Source: Bryum argenteum
Taxonomy: Eukaryota; Streptophyta; Bryopsida; Bryales; Bryaceae
Reading direction: 5' to 3'
Assembly (NCBI GenBank): GCA_037043015.1
Contig: CM073325.1
Location: 18,145,001 to 18,209,000 of the forward strand
DNA length: 64,000 bases
This document shows positions 11,513 through 22,600 of this stretch, piece by piece (within the stretch, counting starts at the first letter, position 1; the number at the start of each line of letters is the position of its first letter). The position numbers and the translations under genes are program-made. The notes under the pieces were generated by a model. It worked only from the letters and a program-made list of their open reading frames with translations, had not been told where the DNA came from and searched no databases.

Positions 11513-11765
11513 GGCTAGGGTTTGCTGCCGCCGCCATAGTTAGGTCATGAGACCTTTAAGTAGAATTAGAGGCCGCACGAAGCTCATTTCTGTCTTCATT
11601 TTTTCAAAGAGTTAGTGTTTGGAGTGTAGAGGCTAAGGTTTGCTTCTTCATGTGGCTAGGGTTTGTTTCCGCCGCCATAGTTAGGTCATGAGATCTTCAA
11701 ATGGAATTACAAAGCTCATTTTTGCCTTAGTTTTTCCAAAGAGTTTGTGTTTAAAGTATAGAGGA
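11513..11765. repeat. Duplicated telobox-bearing segment inside the CACTA element
   Basis: Two adjacent copies of a segment of about 110-140 bp each start with ggctagggtttg, then gccgccatagttaggtcatgag. CTAGGGTTT is the reverse of the plant telobox AAACCCTAG, typical of 5' flanks of translation-related genes. This suggests captured host promoter or leader DNA, later duplicated. I see no coding potential. Confidence 0.55.
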
Positions 11766-13009
11766 TTTCGAAATTGTTTCCATTCAGTTTCAGAATGATT
11801 GTTAACTACAATAAGAGAATAGTATTTGTAGAAATCCAATAGCTCTCAAGAGTAGGTTTCCTTCTTCATGTGGCTAAGATTTGCTACTTAAGAGGTACTG
11901 GATTTCAAAAGCATCTTGTACAAGAAACCCTAGGACTTGTAGAATTTGATTTGTTGTGAAGGAAACCCTAGTACTTGTAGTATTTGATTTGTTGTAGAAG
12001 ATGTCTATGATGATGTCTGCAAGATGTCTTAGAGCATGTCTATAAAGATGTCTAAATGTGTTGATGGAATTCTATTTTGGAAGGTGGGACATAAGAGGTC
12101 GGGGCAGCGAGCACGATCTGAGGCCGCGAAGTGACATGCATGCTTGTAGGTGAGTGGAATAGATGTATGTATGGATGTCTATAACGTTGTTTTTAATGAT
12201 GTCTAGAAGGATGTCTGAAGAAATGTCTAAGCAGATGTTTGCAAAAATGTCTAACTGTATCGATATCTTGAGGTTAGGAAGTAAACCATCTCAACCTAGG
12301 TAGTGCAATTAAATGGAATTAAATCAGAATTTTTTTACCTTTACAAACCCTTCTTTAAATGCAGTTGATATTGGCTTATTGAATATGTGTAGCGGCGGGA
12401 CATGCACATGACCATACGGGTATCGACAGCAAGCGATGGAAGTGGAGGGACTTACGGAGTTCAAATTGTGGGTGCGTAGTATATCGTAGTTGTTGACAGG
12501 CGTATTAGTAAATATTCTAGTTTGTGTTATCTGAGGTTTTAATGACCTAAGCAATGTATGTTTGATTCATACTTTTTGATGTGACAGTGTTTACAGTTGA
12601 TGTTATGTGAGACGTTTGTGGATTACAAATCTGATGACTATATAAACATCTAAAAATGTCATCCTAGATGTCCTTTCATATGCCCAAATAACATCAATAG
12701 TAGCACTGTTGCAAACATCATGTCCTACGAGATGTCGCTACAAACATCCGAGCAAACATCACAAACTTAATAAGGAGATGAACGTAAAGATCATTCTACG
12801 CACTGGAAACATCTTATAAGACATAAAAATTGTCTTCTAAGATATTTTGTAAGACATTGCATACGTCTTGCAAGACATCTTGTACAACATCTAAGATGTC
12901 TTGCAAGACATTTAAGTCGTCTTAACTGATGTCTAAAACTATCATGATAAGAGCATAAAACCTCCGCAATATGCTGACGTGGCATGCCATGTCATTTTTC
13001 CAAGTCCAC

Positions 13010-13110
13010 GTCAACTTTTCCCGCGTGCCACGTCGGATATTCCCGGGTGCCACGTCGGATTTTCCCGCGTGCCACATCGGATTTTCCCGGGTCCATGTAG
13101 GATTCTGGCG
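13010..13110. repeat. Short tandem repeat, gtgccacgtcggatttccc type, in the CACTA element
   Basis: Four or five degenerate 20-25 bp units (gtgccacgtcggattttcc) lie tandemly near the right end of the transposon. They contain CACGTC, a bZIP-like core, whose role is unproven. Confidence 0.6.
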
Positions 13111-13421
13111 CCGCCATGTCATCTTTCGTGGGACAATGTAAAATTCCACATCATGATGAATTTCATCCCCACGTGGCACTGCCCGTTGAATTCAAGCTGA
13201 TGTGTCATCTACGTGGCACCTACGTGGCACACTTTTTACCATTCCAAAATTACCTTAAGACATCTTCGATCTTAAGACATTTTCCTGTCTTTTTAGACGT
13301 CTGCTTAGACATTTGAGCTGTCTAGGATGTCTTATCGTCTATAAGACATCTGAATTAATGTCTACGATGTCTTTTTAGACATCATTTACAACATCATTAA
13401 AAACGCAGGTTTCTTATAGTG

Positions 13422-14174
13422 CGTTGCATACAAGGACATTCGAAGCTTACTCATATTGGTGGAATGGGGGATCACTACACGAGATGTTGAAGTTGGATGA
13501 GAAGGTCGGCGACAAACATCTTCACTGGTCGAAAGTGAAGGAAGTTCCGAGTCTCACTCAAGAGGAGGCTTTCAGAATTACCCTTTTCCGTCAGCACAGG
13601 ATGAAATTAGCTTGGGGTTTAGTGTACATCATGAATCTCGTGCATAAGACAGGAGTTCTTCACAACGACCTATCCCCCTCGAACATACTATTGCATTTCC
13701 CAACTTTCGGAGGAACCAAGATTTGTATTGGAGTGTGTGACTGGGGGATGGCATCTCGTATAGTAGAACAACAGCCTTCACGTTACGGATACCAGAAGAC
13801 GGAAAGAAAGAAAGAAAATATGACACGTCGATGGTGGGTGGCGCCCGAGTTGTTCTATACTTATGGACCTGAAGGTTCAGATACAAATTTGAACGTCCAG
13901 GAACTTCGACATCCAACCACGGTAGCATCAGATTCGTATGCGGTTGGCAAGCTCATCCAGCTGATTGGTGTGCATTACGAATTCGACGAAGAATTATTAC
14001 CGAATTCGACGGTGCGAGATTCATTCCTAACGAAGGTGTTCTCAATGACCAGGCATGAATTAAAGGAGAGAATGACCTGTTCGGAGGTGGTGAACAGCTT
14101 GATGGCGAAACCATATGTCAAACTCCTATTTCTTTGGTTTTCTGCATTTAGCTTAAATTTTTTGAATTTTTGTT
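13422..14174 (+). pseudogene. Protein kinase gene, 3' part, separated by CACTA insertion
   Basis: This is the C-terminal lobe of the kinase begun at 8982-9792. Counting from the Met at 13424, it has the hinge segment WWNGGSLHEML (12-22) and the catalytic loop HNDLSPSN (80-87), with the catalytic Asp and Asn kept but HRD replaced by HND. The metal-binding motif is DWG (106-108) instead of DFG. The APE motif is at 140-142, and SDSYAVGKL stands where many kinases have SDVYSFG. Key catalytic residues are therefore present. Discounting the transposon and one CGT copy, the reading phase runs directly from the upstream half. The last 20 residues are hydrophobic and Phe-rich and may be read-through into non-coding or inserted DNA. 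Subfamily and substrate are unknown. Confidence 0.8.
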
Positions 14175-14249
14175 AGCATTAGGAATAAAAGGGAACTTTT
14201 CTTTTGGTTTCCTTAGTTTAGAAAGGATAGGAATGAATAAATGTATTTA

Positions 14250-17200
14250 GCCCCGGTTAAAATGATTTTGGAGGTTACCGGCTAGGAAGGTCAACCCGGG
14301 TATGGTAACCCTGGATCACCGGTGTCCTGGCCGGGCGCAGGTTGGGGATAATGGGCGGCGGGCCGACCCGGGCCTGCCAGCCCTAACCCTTTTCAGACGG
14401 CGGCCCCCATTTCGCGCCACCTGCTTCTCTTCCCCCTCGCGCTGTCGCTGCTCCGCGTTTTGTCGTGTTGCAGCCAGGGGTGTCGTCATCTTGCGAGCGC
14501 GGAGTGTGGTGTCGGTAAGCCAGGAGATTGAGCGCCAGGGGAGTGTACCCGCGTTGAGGAGAAGCGTGTGAGCTGCCAGCAGTCAGGGTGGAAGTGCGGG
14601 GAGCGGAAGCTATGGCGCCCAAGGAGAATGCGGCCAAGGGAAAAACTCGGAAGGAGAAGCCCTTACCCGAAGCCATCCGGGAGAGGGGAGTGCACCCGGA
14701 GATCCCCGTCAAGGCAGAGTACCGCAGGCAGCTGAAGGAAGACCTAACGAGGATGGGCTGCATCGGATTTTACAATCGACCCTGGAACCTGCAGAGGCCC
14801 GCGTTGCTGAAGGAGGTCCAGACAGGAGAGCGCACCGCCAAATTCCAGGAGGACATGGTGCGGGGGCAGCCTGACGTCTGGGAGAGGGGACTTTGGAGGA
14901 TCACCTACAACCTTGCTGAATCCGAGGTGGGGTATATCACGGTGCGGGAAGATGAGGAAGTGCAGCGGAGCTTCTCCCACCCTGCACATGAGCATGACGG
15001 ATTCAAGGTGGAGCATTGCCTTGATTCCAGGCTGAAGAGGGTGCTGCAGTTCCTCCTACCCATACTTACCCCGGACAGGCCTTCGAGCGTTGCCAACAAA
15101 CTCGCCAAGGCTATCCTGGAATCATACGCGGGGAGGCAGGTAATTGGATGGCACATCATCCTGGAGGATGTCGTAATCCGGGCAGTGTCCAGGATAAACA
15201 ATGGCAAGGGTTGCCCATTGACGCCATTTCTATTCCACCTCTACGACGCATACAACTGCCTGGAGGACGATGAGGCCGCGCAATACGCCAAGGCCTTGGA
15301 GGAGAGGCGAGCCAGGTTCCCAGGAGAGTTTCCCCCGGGGGAAGGAGCAGGACAAGCTGGGACATCAGGGCAGGCTGATCCAGCAAGACCAGGGGATACC
15401 AGCGGCGCTGCAGAAGAGGAAGGGGCAGCGGTTACTCCACCCCGGGCCCCCACCACAACCCCACCAGGAGTACAACAGGAGACCCCAACAGGGGAGTACA
15501 ACCCCTTCTCCCCCATCAGTCCAGTACAGGGGAGTGGCTCAGGAGAGGAGTCACCTACCGTCAGCACCAGGGCAATGCGCCGCAGTACCAGGCAACGGCA
15601 GAGGCAGGCCTCTCAACCAACATCCCGAGGCCCCATTCACCTAAACGACTCAGATGAGGAGGACCCTGTGCGGCAAGCAACCCCTCCAGGAGAAGGATCT
15701 CCTCACGATCCGGACCAGGGGAAGGAGTTAGAGGATCCTCTGGAAAGAGAGACCCAGCCAAGGAAGAAGAGGAAGACCACCCCGGAGGTGCATCCGGAGT
15801 TGTCAGCAAGCCTATGGATGGGATCCCCTTCACCCAAGCTGAAGAAGCCTTCAAAGAGAAGGAAGGTGACCTTTGCATCGGACCGGGGAGTAGGAGAGAC
15901 TCAGCCTCCAAAGAAGGTGGTACCCCTGGCCAAGGGGAAAGTGAAGCGGAGCATCCCGAAGAGGGGGTACGCGGGTCCAGGACAGGAGAGGGTGCCCAGG
16001 GAAGAAACGACTGAGGAGAGCAGCGGGTCCGAACCCGAGTCCATGGACATACCCCGGAAACCTGCAAGACCCCCATCTAACGCAGGAGAGTCCAGCACCC
16101 CCGCTCCAAGGAAGGAGACTGTCCCGGAGAGAAGGAGAGGAGCCATCCCCGGTGCACCTACTCCCCTTTTCAGGATTACCGAAGAGAACCCCCTGAACCC
16201 TATCCAGGAGACCCTGCAAATGTGTATGGAGGAGCATAAAGTGATGTACCGATCGCTCAGGGAGGTAGGGGGAGTTCTGAAGACAAATATAGTGGAGCGT
16301 TACCCCGAGCTGGTGAGAGCTATGTAGGAGCAGCGAGATGCCCTCAACAAGGAGGTGAAGGAGCTGCGAGATCAGGCAATGGATTTCTCCATCAACATCC
16401 TGACCCAGGATAAGGAGATCGAGGCGTTGAAGAAGTATGTCTCGACTCAGAATGGGTGGGCGCGGGCTAACCTCTTCGCCTTGCAGAAGACTCTGCTCAC
16501 GCCGGGGGAAGCTCAGGCCAAGGCACGGTTATTTGATGCGCACCTGCAGGGTGATGGCGCGGATGCCGCGGTGCGCATGGCTGCCTTCCTGAAGAAGTAT
16601 ACGGCGCGGATAGAAGGTGCCCTGGAGGAGATGCGAATCCTCCTCAAGGAGATGTATGAGCGATTTCCAGGAGAGGCAGCAGCAGCCGAGGTTGCAGCAG
16701 CAGAGGCGGAGGCAACCTAGGGTGTTACGGTGCGAACAGGGGAATTGGGAGGACCGGGTGAGACTCCTGCGATGTCTACCCCAGCTGATCCAGGGGAGCA
16801 AATGGTGGAAGAAGCCCAACCTGATGTTGGGATGGCGTGGGAAGAAGAAGATGATCCAGGGGTGATGGATGAGGCCCAGCTAGTGCCCAAGGCGATGGGT
16901 GTGGACTCTGTTCTTGCAGAAGCGCAAGAAGTGCGGCCAGTAGAAGTGCCAGCCCCCGAAGCTCAACCCGAACCCAGGGTAGAGGAAGAGGTTCTCCCTG
17001 CACCAGGAGAGGTAAGAGCAGATCCACCCGGACAGGGGATAGAAGGGGCAGCTTCACCGATGGAGGAGGAGATAGCTGCTGCCCCATCAACCTTGGAGAC
17101 AGAGGAGCATGTCGAACTAGGAGAAGGTGTCCCCGTGGTAATCCCACCCGAGTCGGCAGTGGATGAGCAAGCTCCTCCTCGAGAGGAAGCCGTTGCGAGT

Positions 17201-19100
17201 GCTCCATCCGAGTTGGGTGTAGAGGGGAAGGTGCCACTCACAGAGGGGAAGGTGCCACTTCTGGTGAGGGAGGTGCCACTCACAAAAGCGGAGGTGATTG
17301 ATTGCTTACCTGGAGCAGAGGTAGACGGGGAGGCTCAGTTAGGAGGGAAGGTCACCACGGAGATCCAGCCTGAGCCGGAGTTACCATCAGTCGAGGCAGT
17401 GATGGCTGATGAACCAGGGCAGCAGGACGGCACCTCAGGAGAGGAGGTCGTTGAAGATGGGGAAGCTCGACCAGGAGAGGAGGTCGTTGTAGATGGGGAA
17501 GCTCAACCGGGAAAGGAGGTCATCGAGGGGATCCAGCCCGAACCCGAGTTACCAACAGAAGAGGCTGTGGCTGATCATCTAACCAGGGTTGAGATACTAG
17601 TGGTTGATGGGTCCGGGCAGCCGGACGGCACCCCAGGAGAAGAGGTCATAGTAGAAGGGGGAGTCACGCCAGGAGAACCAATGGGCCCACCCACTGAAGA
17701 GCCTGTCCCGGATATCACCGACCCACCTCTAAGCGAAGCCGAGCCAGGGGTAGTGAGGATACCCGAGACCCCTGTAGTGGTTCCCGAGGAAGTTGTCATG
17801 GATGAGGTTGATGCCCTCTCCGGGGGAACGGAACCCTTGGATGTGGAACCCGAGGGAGTCACGTCCAGGGGAGGATCAGGACTCAAGGAAGGCACGGGTG
17901 GCAATCTGGAGGAGCGTGGAGAACCGGAGGTGACCAGCACTCTTGTCCGAGGGGACCAGAGGAGCGAAGACAGGGGAGCGGCCAAGCGGACAGCACCTAC
18001 CCTGGTTGGGTTTGAGAGGCAACCTCTCATCAAATTGACCAGGGCTAGATCTATTTAGCCGTAGGATAAGGGATAGGCATTTAGTAGTAGAATAGAGGTG
18101 TGTTCACACCGTTTTGAACTTGTATTAGCTTTTGTGTGCCTGACTGATAAGCGGTCCAGGAGAGGCCACGTGGGCCTTATCCTGTCCGGGTATTCCGTGA
18201 TCCACTAAAAGCGGATCTGGAGCATGGAACCCGGAGTAGCGTAGAGATACTTAGCCAAGGAATGTTCTCATTCTTTGGGTCTCTTTTTGTATCATCATCA
18301 TTCTCGAAGTATCTAGGGTTGCGGCCGCCTTTCTAAGTCTAAACCGTCTTCCTTGATGTTTTGTGTGTGTGGTGGTGTAATTGAGTCCCTTGCATTGTTT
18401 GCTTGAAGATCTGGAGTGGAGGTTAGTGTTGGTGAGATCTGTACTAGTGTCCAGGGTAAGGAGTCTTGGCAGTTAGGCACCATTACGAGTCAGTACCTTA
18501 GGTGAACAGGGGTTCCCTAATATTCCCCGGGGACAGTGGTCTAGCGCGGGGAAGTTGGTCACTGTTGCGGAGAGTGGGTCTTAGTCCTCCTACTATCCTG
18601 GATCTGTATCCAAAGTTGTCCCTTTCTACCTTCTATCCTGGTTTGGGAGTTAACGTGTGAGTAGCCATACCAACAGGGGAATATTGGCACCCTTATAGTG
18701 ACCTGTACCGGGATTAACAACCCTGGTATTGAAGGGGGCCAAGTCTAACCCTGGGCGAAGTCGAACCAAGAGAAAAGAGCGTTGTGGATTTGTGTGTTGT
18801 GTTGAGTAGTGAGAGATTTGAGGAGAGAGGAAGTCAAGTGCCCTAAATCCAGCACTTTAAACTAAGGGAGAACCCTCTGATGGACAAACTGAGGTAAAAC
18901 TAAACCAGCTTAGAGATATACTGGTGGACCAGGGTAGGAGGAGTCAAACTCCCCTGGAAGGAAACCAGGACAGGAGAAACAGAATTGCTAACCAGGAGAT
19001 CAGCACCATCCTGGTCAAAGGAGAAGCAAGACAGGACAGTGATAGAAGCACTGTCCTGGGAAGGTTATCCTAGTCACTTTGGAGCTTAGTGAATCCCCGC
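14250..19100 (+). mobile_element. Putative GC-rich mobile element, boundaries not defined
   Basis: Base composition jumps from AT-rich to GC-rich just after the kinase and falls again near 19.1-19.2 kb. The block holds one very long disordered-protein frame and about 1 kb of GC-rich non-coding tail, with no visible introns. That layout suggests an inserted retroelement or large non-autonomous element. I found no long terminal repeats, no reverse transcriptase, no poly(A) tail and no target duplication, so class and limits are unknown. Confidence 0.35.
14588..18058 (+). pseudogene. Very long GC-rich frame (1,157 codons) with two in-frame TAG stops, possibly gag-like
   Basis: Three open stretches (14588-16327, 16355-16720, 16730-18058) lie in one frame, separated only by TAG at 16325-16327 and at 16718-16720. 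Joined they would give about 1,156 residues. The first 230 residues are a compact, Trp- and Arg-rich region (RGLWRITYNLAESEVGYITV; SRLKRVLQFLLPILTPD) that could be a gag-like or other structural domain. Then follow long Pro/Glu/Arg-rich disorder, a coiled coil across the first stop, and a highly acidic tail with repeated GEEVV-DGEA-type units (17445-17530). No protease, polymerase or zinc knuckle is seen. Start: ATG at 14612 (MAPKENAAKG) is likelier than 14588, which is not an ATG. Both stops could be CAG-to-TAG changes. Function is unknown. Confidence 0.5.
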
Positions 19101-19645
19101 GGATCGATTAATCCGGATATCACCTCTGAGGGTGTTCTTAACACTTAAAAGAACACTAAAAGGGAATATCGCTATCACGAATTACGACACCATATTATAT
19201 GCTTCCACCGGAGCTTGTATTTAGAGAGGACAGTTATTAGTTTATAATATCGGTATATCTTCTTGCAATTCATAGACTCTTTTGGATGACCATCTCACGT
19301 CATTGAGTGCTCATTTAGCCATGTAATTCACATTTCATACTTGCAATATATACAATCTACTTTTTGACATATTGTTCCAAATCTAATAGATTTTTGCAAC
19401 TCTTATAATTATGTTCCCTTTTTACACTAGTCACGTATGTATGTCACCACATTTTGTGTTACATGAGTTTCAAACCTCATGGTAGATGTTAGCCTTTCCT
19501 TCAGGGGTTTGTGGGTTGTTGTAATTTGTTTCATTTTGAATTCTTAATGCTTCATCTACGTTTAAAAACGTGAAAGGAAGAATTTTGGATAATGTGGGAT
19601 AAAAAAATTGACTTATTCTACTCGGGGGAAGCCTCCAATGCAAGG
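18059..19645. other. Non-coding tail of the GC-rich block, then AT-rich DNA
   Basis: Up to about 19.1 kb the sequence is GC-rich with recurring ccagg/cctgg words but no frame or structured RNA that I recognise. From 19.2 kb it is AT-rich with nothing identifiable. Confidence 0.4.
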
Positions 19646-19649
19646 CCAG

Positions 19650-19870
19650 CCTAGGCGACCACCGGTCCAGGGGCCAGAATAGGCGATCGCCGGTCCAGCG
19701 AGACCGCCGGTCGCCATGGGCGATCGTCGGTCGCTCATGGGCGATCGTCGGTCGACCATGGGCGATCGTCGGTCGACCCTGGGCGATCGTCGGTCGCAAA
19801 GGCGACCGCCGGTCCAGCCAAGGCGACCGCCGGTCTAGATGACACGACCGCCGGTCCAGTCCTACGTGGC
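19650..19870. repeat. GC-rich GCGACCGCCGGTC minisatellite block 4
   Basis: About ten units of roughly 19-22 bp (gggcgatcgtcggtcgacc and gcgaccgccggtccagcc types). Here, unlike the other blocks, no family A gene is adjacent. Confidence 0.8.
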
Positions 19871-22589
19871 GCGGTCGCGAACCGTATTGCTGAGCTGTAC
19901 ATGCCACGTGGCAGCCACGTAGGATGCAACGTGGACAGGGTAAATCCAGGGTAAAAAAAAGATTCTGTAGATTCTATTAGACATTCTGAGGCTCAATGTC
20001 TGTCTGACATGTCGTGTCTGTCTGACGTCCGTCTGTGTCTAGCAAGACAACCCTGACACGAGGGAGTGTTCGATGCTGGACATCGTCTGGACATATGACT
20101 CTTCTTGTCTGATCCATTCATGCTAACGGTATGAGGATTTCAAGGGAATCGGGTACTGGTATTCGTGATGCTGTTCATCTCTTTGATCTTGTCACGCAGA
20201 CATTAGAGTGGACAAACCAAGGATTGGTCAAGTACACATGAGAGCTGAAGTAGGGTGGTTCAACCAGTGTGACCTCGTATACGAGGTTGTAGTAATGGGA
20301 GTCATATTTGCTACTATGTTGTCTTCATAATGCTCTCAAAATCTATAATCTTCTAAGTTTAGATAATTCTTTTAATTCATTATGATTAAATTGACCATTC
20401 TTTGTAATGGTGTTTTTTCGGAAGGTTTAATTTACTTAAAATAAAAATACCAACTCGGGATTCTTTAAGTGGAAGGTTTTAAGCGTCTAACGTTTTGGAG
20501 CAACTAAGGTCATATGTTAATAAAAAGTATTTTAAGACCTCTAAAAACCCAACCCAAGGAACTTTAGTTCACAATTTTTATCATCGATTATCATACTTCT
20601 CTCATGCATCAAGCTAACTCTTCAATGCACGTCAAACAGACATTATGTTTATGAGGTTTCTAAGGGTGGTTCGTACTCAAGGAAGTTTGGTCAATTAGAC
20701 AGTTTCTTGTTCATGCAAACTATCTTGTATTTCTCTCTTAAGAGCAAAAGTTGGGAAACTTATCTTAAGCGGCTTTGTTCCTTCCTTGGTAGTTCCACAT
20801 TCTCATGCCTATCTTTAACACCAAGTACTCCAATCTCAATCTATTACATCATTCTTAAAATAGTATATCTATGTTAGTAAGACAATTAATATTGTGAAGC
20901 AACACATAGGGTGATCAAGCCTTATGTTGATAGTTTTGTAATAAATATCAATTGACTTATAAATAAATATACATACAACTAATTATCTCGTTTTAAGAGA
21001 GGAGCTAGCTAGTCTCCAACCTCTTCTCATCCACTTATCTTATTAACACGTAACTCTCACGTGTAGTTTAAATGCTCCAAGCATTTCTATGTGAGAAGCT
21101 TCTATCTTTGCTTTCTCACTTCACAATTAATATATTTTGGCACTCGTCAGTGACCTTTAATTAAGGTAAGCCTCCAAGCTTCCTTCTAAAAAGACTCCTC
21201 TCAATTTATATGTATCCTCACATATAAATTGTACTCTCCAGTCTACTCGTCTTTCTTAGACTTTCTTTCTCTTCAGCACTCAACTTATATGTTATTATAA
21301 GACGTATGTAATTGACTTTGGATGCAAGTTGATATAAGTTGTTTCGACGCTCAAGGTATTACTTCAACTCGACTTTATCTTATAATGTACATTCAACAAT
21401 CAATATTAATATTATATCTAATATTAATATTATACATAACTTATATCAAACCACATTCCATGCTTGATATCTTCACTTGGATCCTTTTGGAGTCCAATGG
21501 CTTCTAATTTCTTCACAATTGCTTCAAGTTACTCCCGGAGTAACACAATTTATATTTTATTCAATCTATTTGCAATTGAAAAATTGATTCATACAAGAGT
21601 TGCAATGATTAATTTTATATTCTATATTCTATGGAATACACGGAGAGAGGGTGTAGACAAGAATAACTTGTCTTTCAACACCTTTTACCTCTCTCAATCA
21701 AAAGGTCACCTAGTTATGTCCTTACAAATCTACCTTTCCAGTGTTTTATGTCTATTTGTCTAATTATATAATGTTCTTTCTATTTGACTTAAGTTATCAT
21801 AAACCTATTCACATTCCAATGGCTATTTAACCAAAAAAATCGTCTATACACACTACATAGCCCCCTCCTTTAAAGGCTTGGCTCCTGACAAGCCATGCTT
21901 GTCTCTTGAAGGTCTTTGTCTTCAACTTGTATGGAGTTTTGTTGCGGTTTGATTGTAACTTGACTTTTCACGTTCACAATTGGATTTGTAATTTGTCATT
22001 GTTATCTTTCAACTTGTGTTTTTGGTTTCTAGTTTGTTGATTGTAATCTTTTAGAAACTTCTGTTAATCTAGTACATCTTTTTGGTTTGTTGATTGTAGT
22101 CTTTTAACGTCTTTACTTCCTTGGATGTGTACGCGTAATCTTTTCATGGATTATACTTGCTTCATCTTTGATGTTTATAAGATTAGTTTTAATTTAATGC
22201 TTTAATTATGATTATTTATGATGTCTTTTGAATTAATTGTCTTTAAACTTAGTTTTATTTGCTTACTTTCTCTCGGCAATTTTATCTAGGACATCTAATC
22301 ATTCTCTCGGGAATTTTTTCAAACTTGGATAATCTTAAACCTATAGACTTTTAATAACTTAATTTTCTCTCTTAATCTTATATTTATCATGTTTTGACTT
22401 GACTTTGTCTATTTATTACTTATTTTTCATGCTTAAGACGTCTTTCATAGATTCTCTTATTTTCTCTCAAAATGTCTCACAATCGCGCATTTTCTCTTTT
22501 TCTTCACTCCTTTTCTCACATGTCTACTCATTTTCTCTCTTCCTTCCTTGACTTTATTCCTGTATTGTTGATTCCTTTATGTCGTCTTC
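19871..22589. other. Intergenic DNA without a recognisable gene
   Basis: The first 120 bp have short inverted words (tacgtggc, gccacgtagg) and runs of gtctgtctgac. The rest is AT-rich. I see no coding domain, RNA gene or paired termini. Some of it may be old retroelement debris. Confidence 0.4.
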
Positions 22590-22600
22590 AATCTTACCCG

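Larger units (their letters stand above)
9793..13421. mobile_element. Non-autonomous CACTA (En/Spm-type) DNA transposon
   Basis: The element is 3,629 bp. It begins CACTATAAGAAA and ends with the inverted TTTCTTATAGTG, and the inverted repeat continues imperfectly for about 30 bp. It is flanked by the 3-bp duplication CGT (9790-9792 and 13422-13424). CACTA termini with 3-bp duplications define the CMC/EnSpm superfamily. Both ends and several internal blocks are full of GATGTC/GACATC hexamers (I count about 34), matching the subterminal transposase-binding repeats of this superfamily. No transposase reading frame is visible, so it must be mobilised in trans. It carries a 33-nt T tract, a duplicated telobox-bearing segment and a CCACGTCGGATT repeat. 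Its host is a kinase gene that remains in frame on both sides, which suggests a fairly recent insertion. Confidence 0.92.

Noticed and set aside
13424-14174. Independent kinase gene starting at 13424
   Set aside because: It lacks the glycine loop and lysine, starts exactly at the transposon's target duplication, and continues the frame of 9171-9792.
14383-17237. Several minus-strand reading frames of 80-170 codons opposite the GC-rich frame
   Set aside because: High GC content suppresses stops on the opposite strand. They are Pro/Leu/Arg-rich, without domains, and mirror the plus-strand frame.
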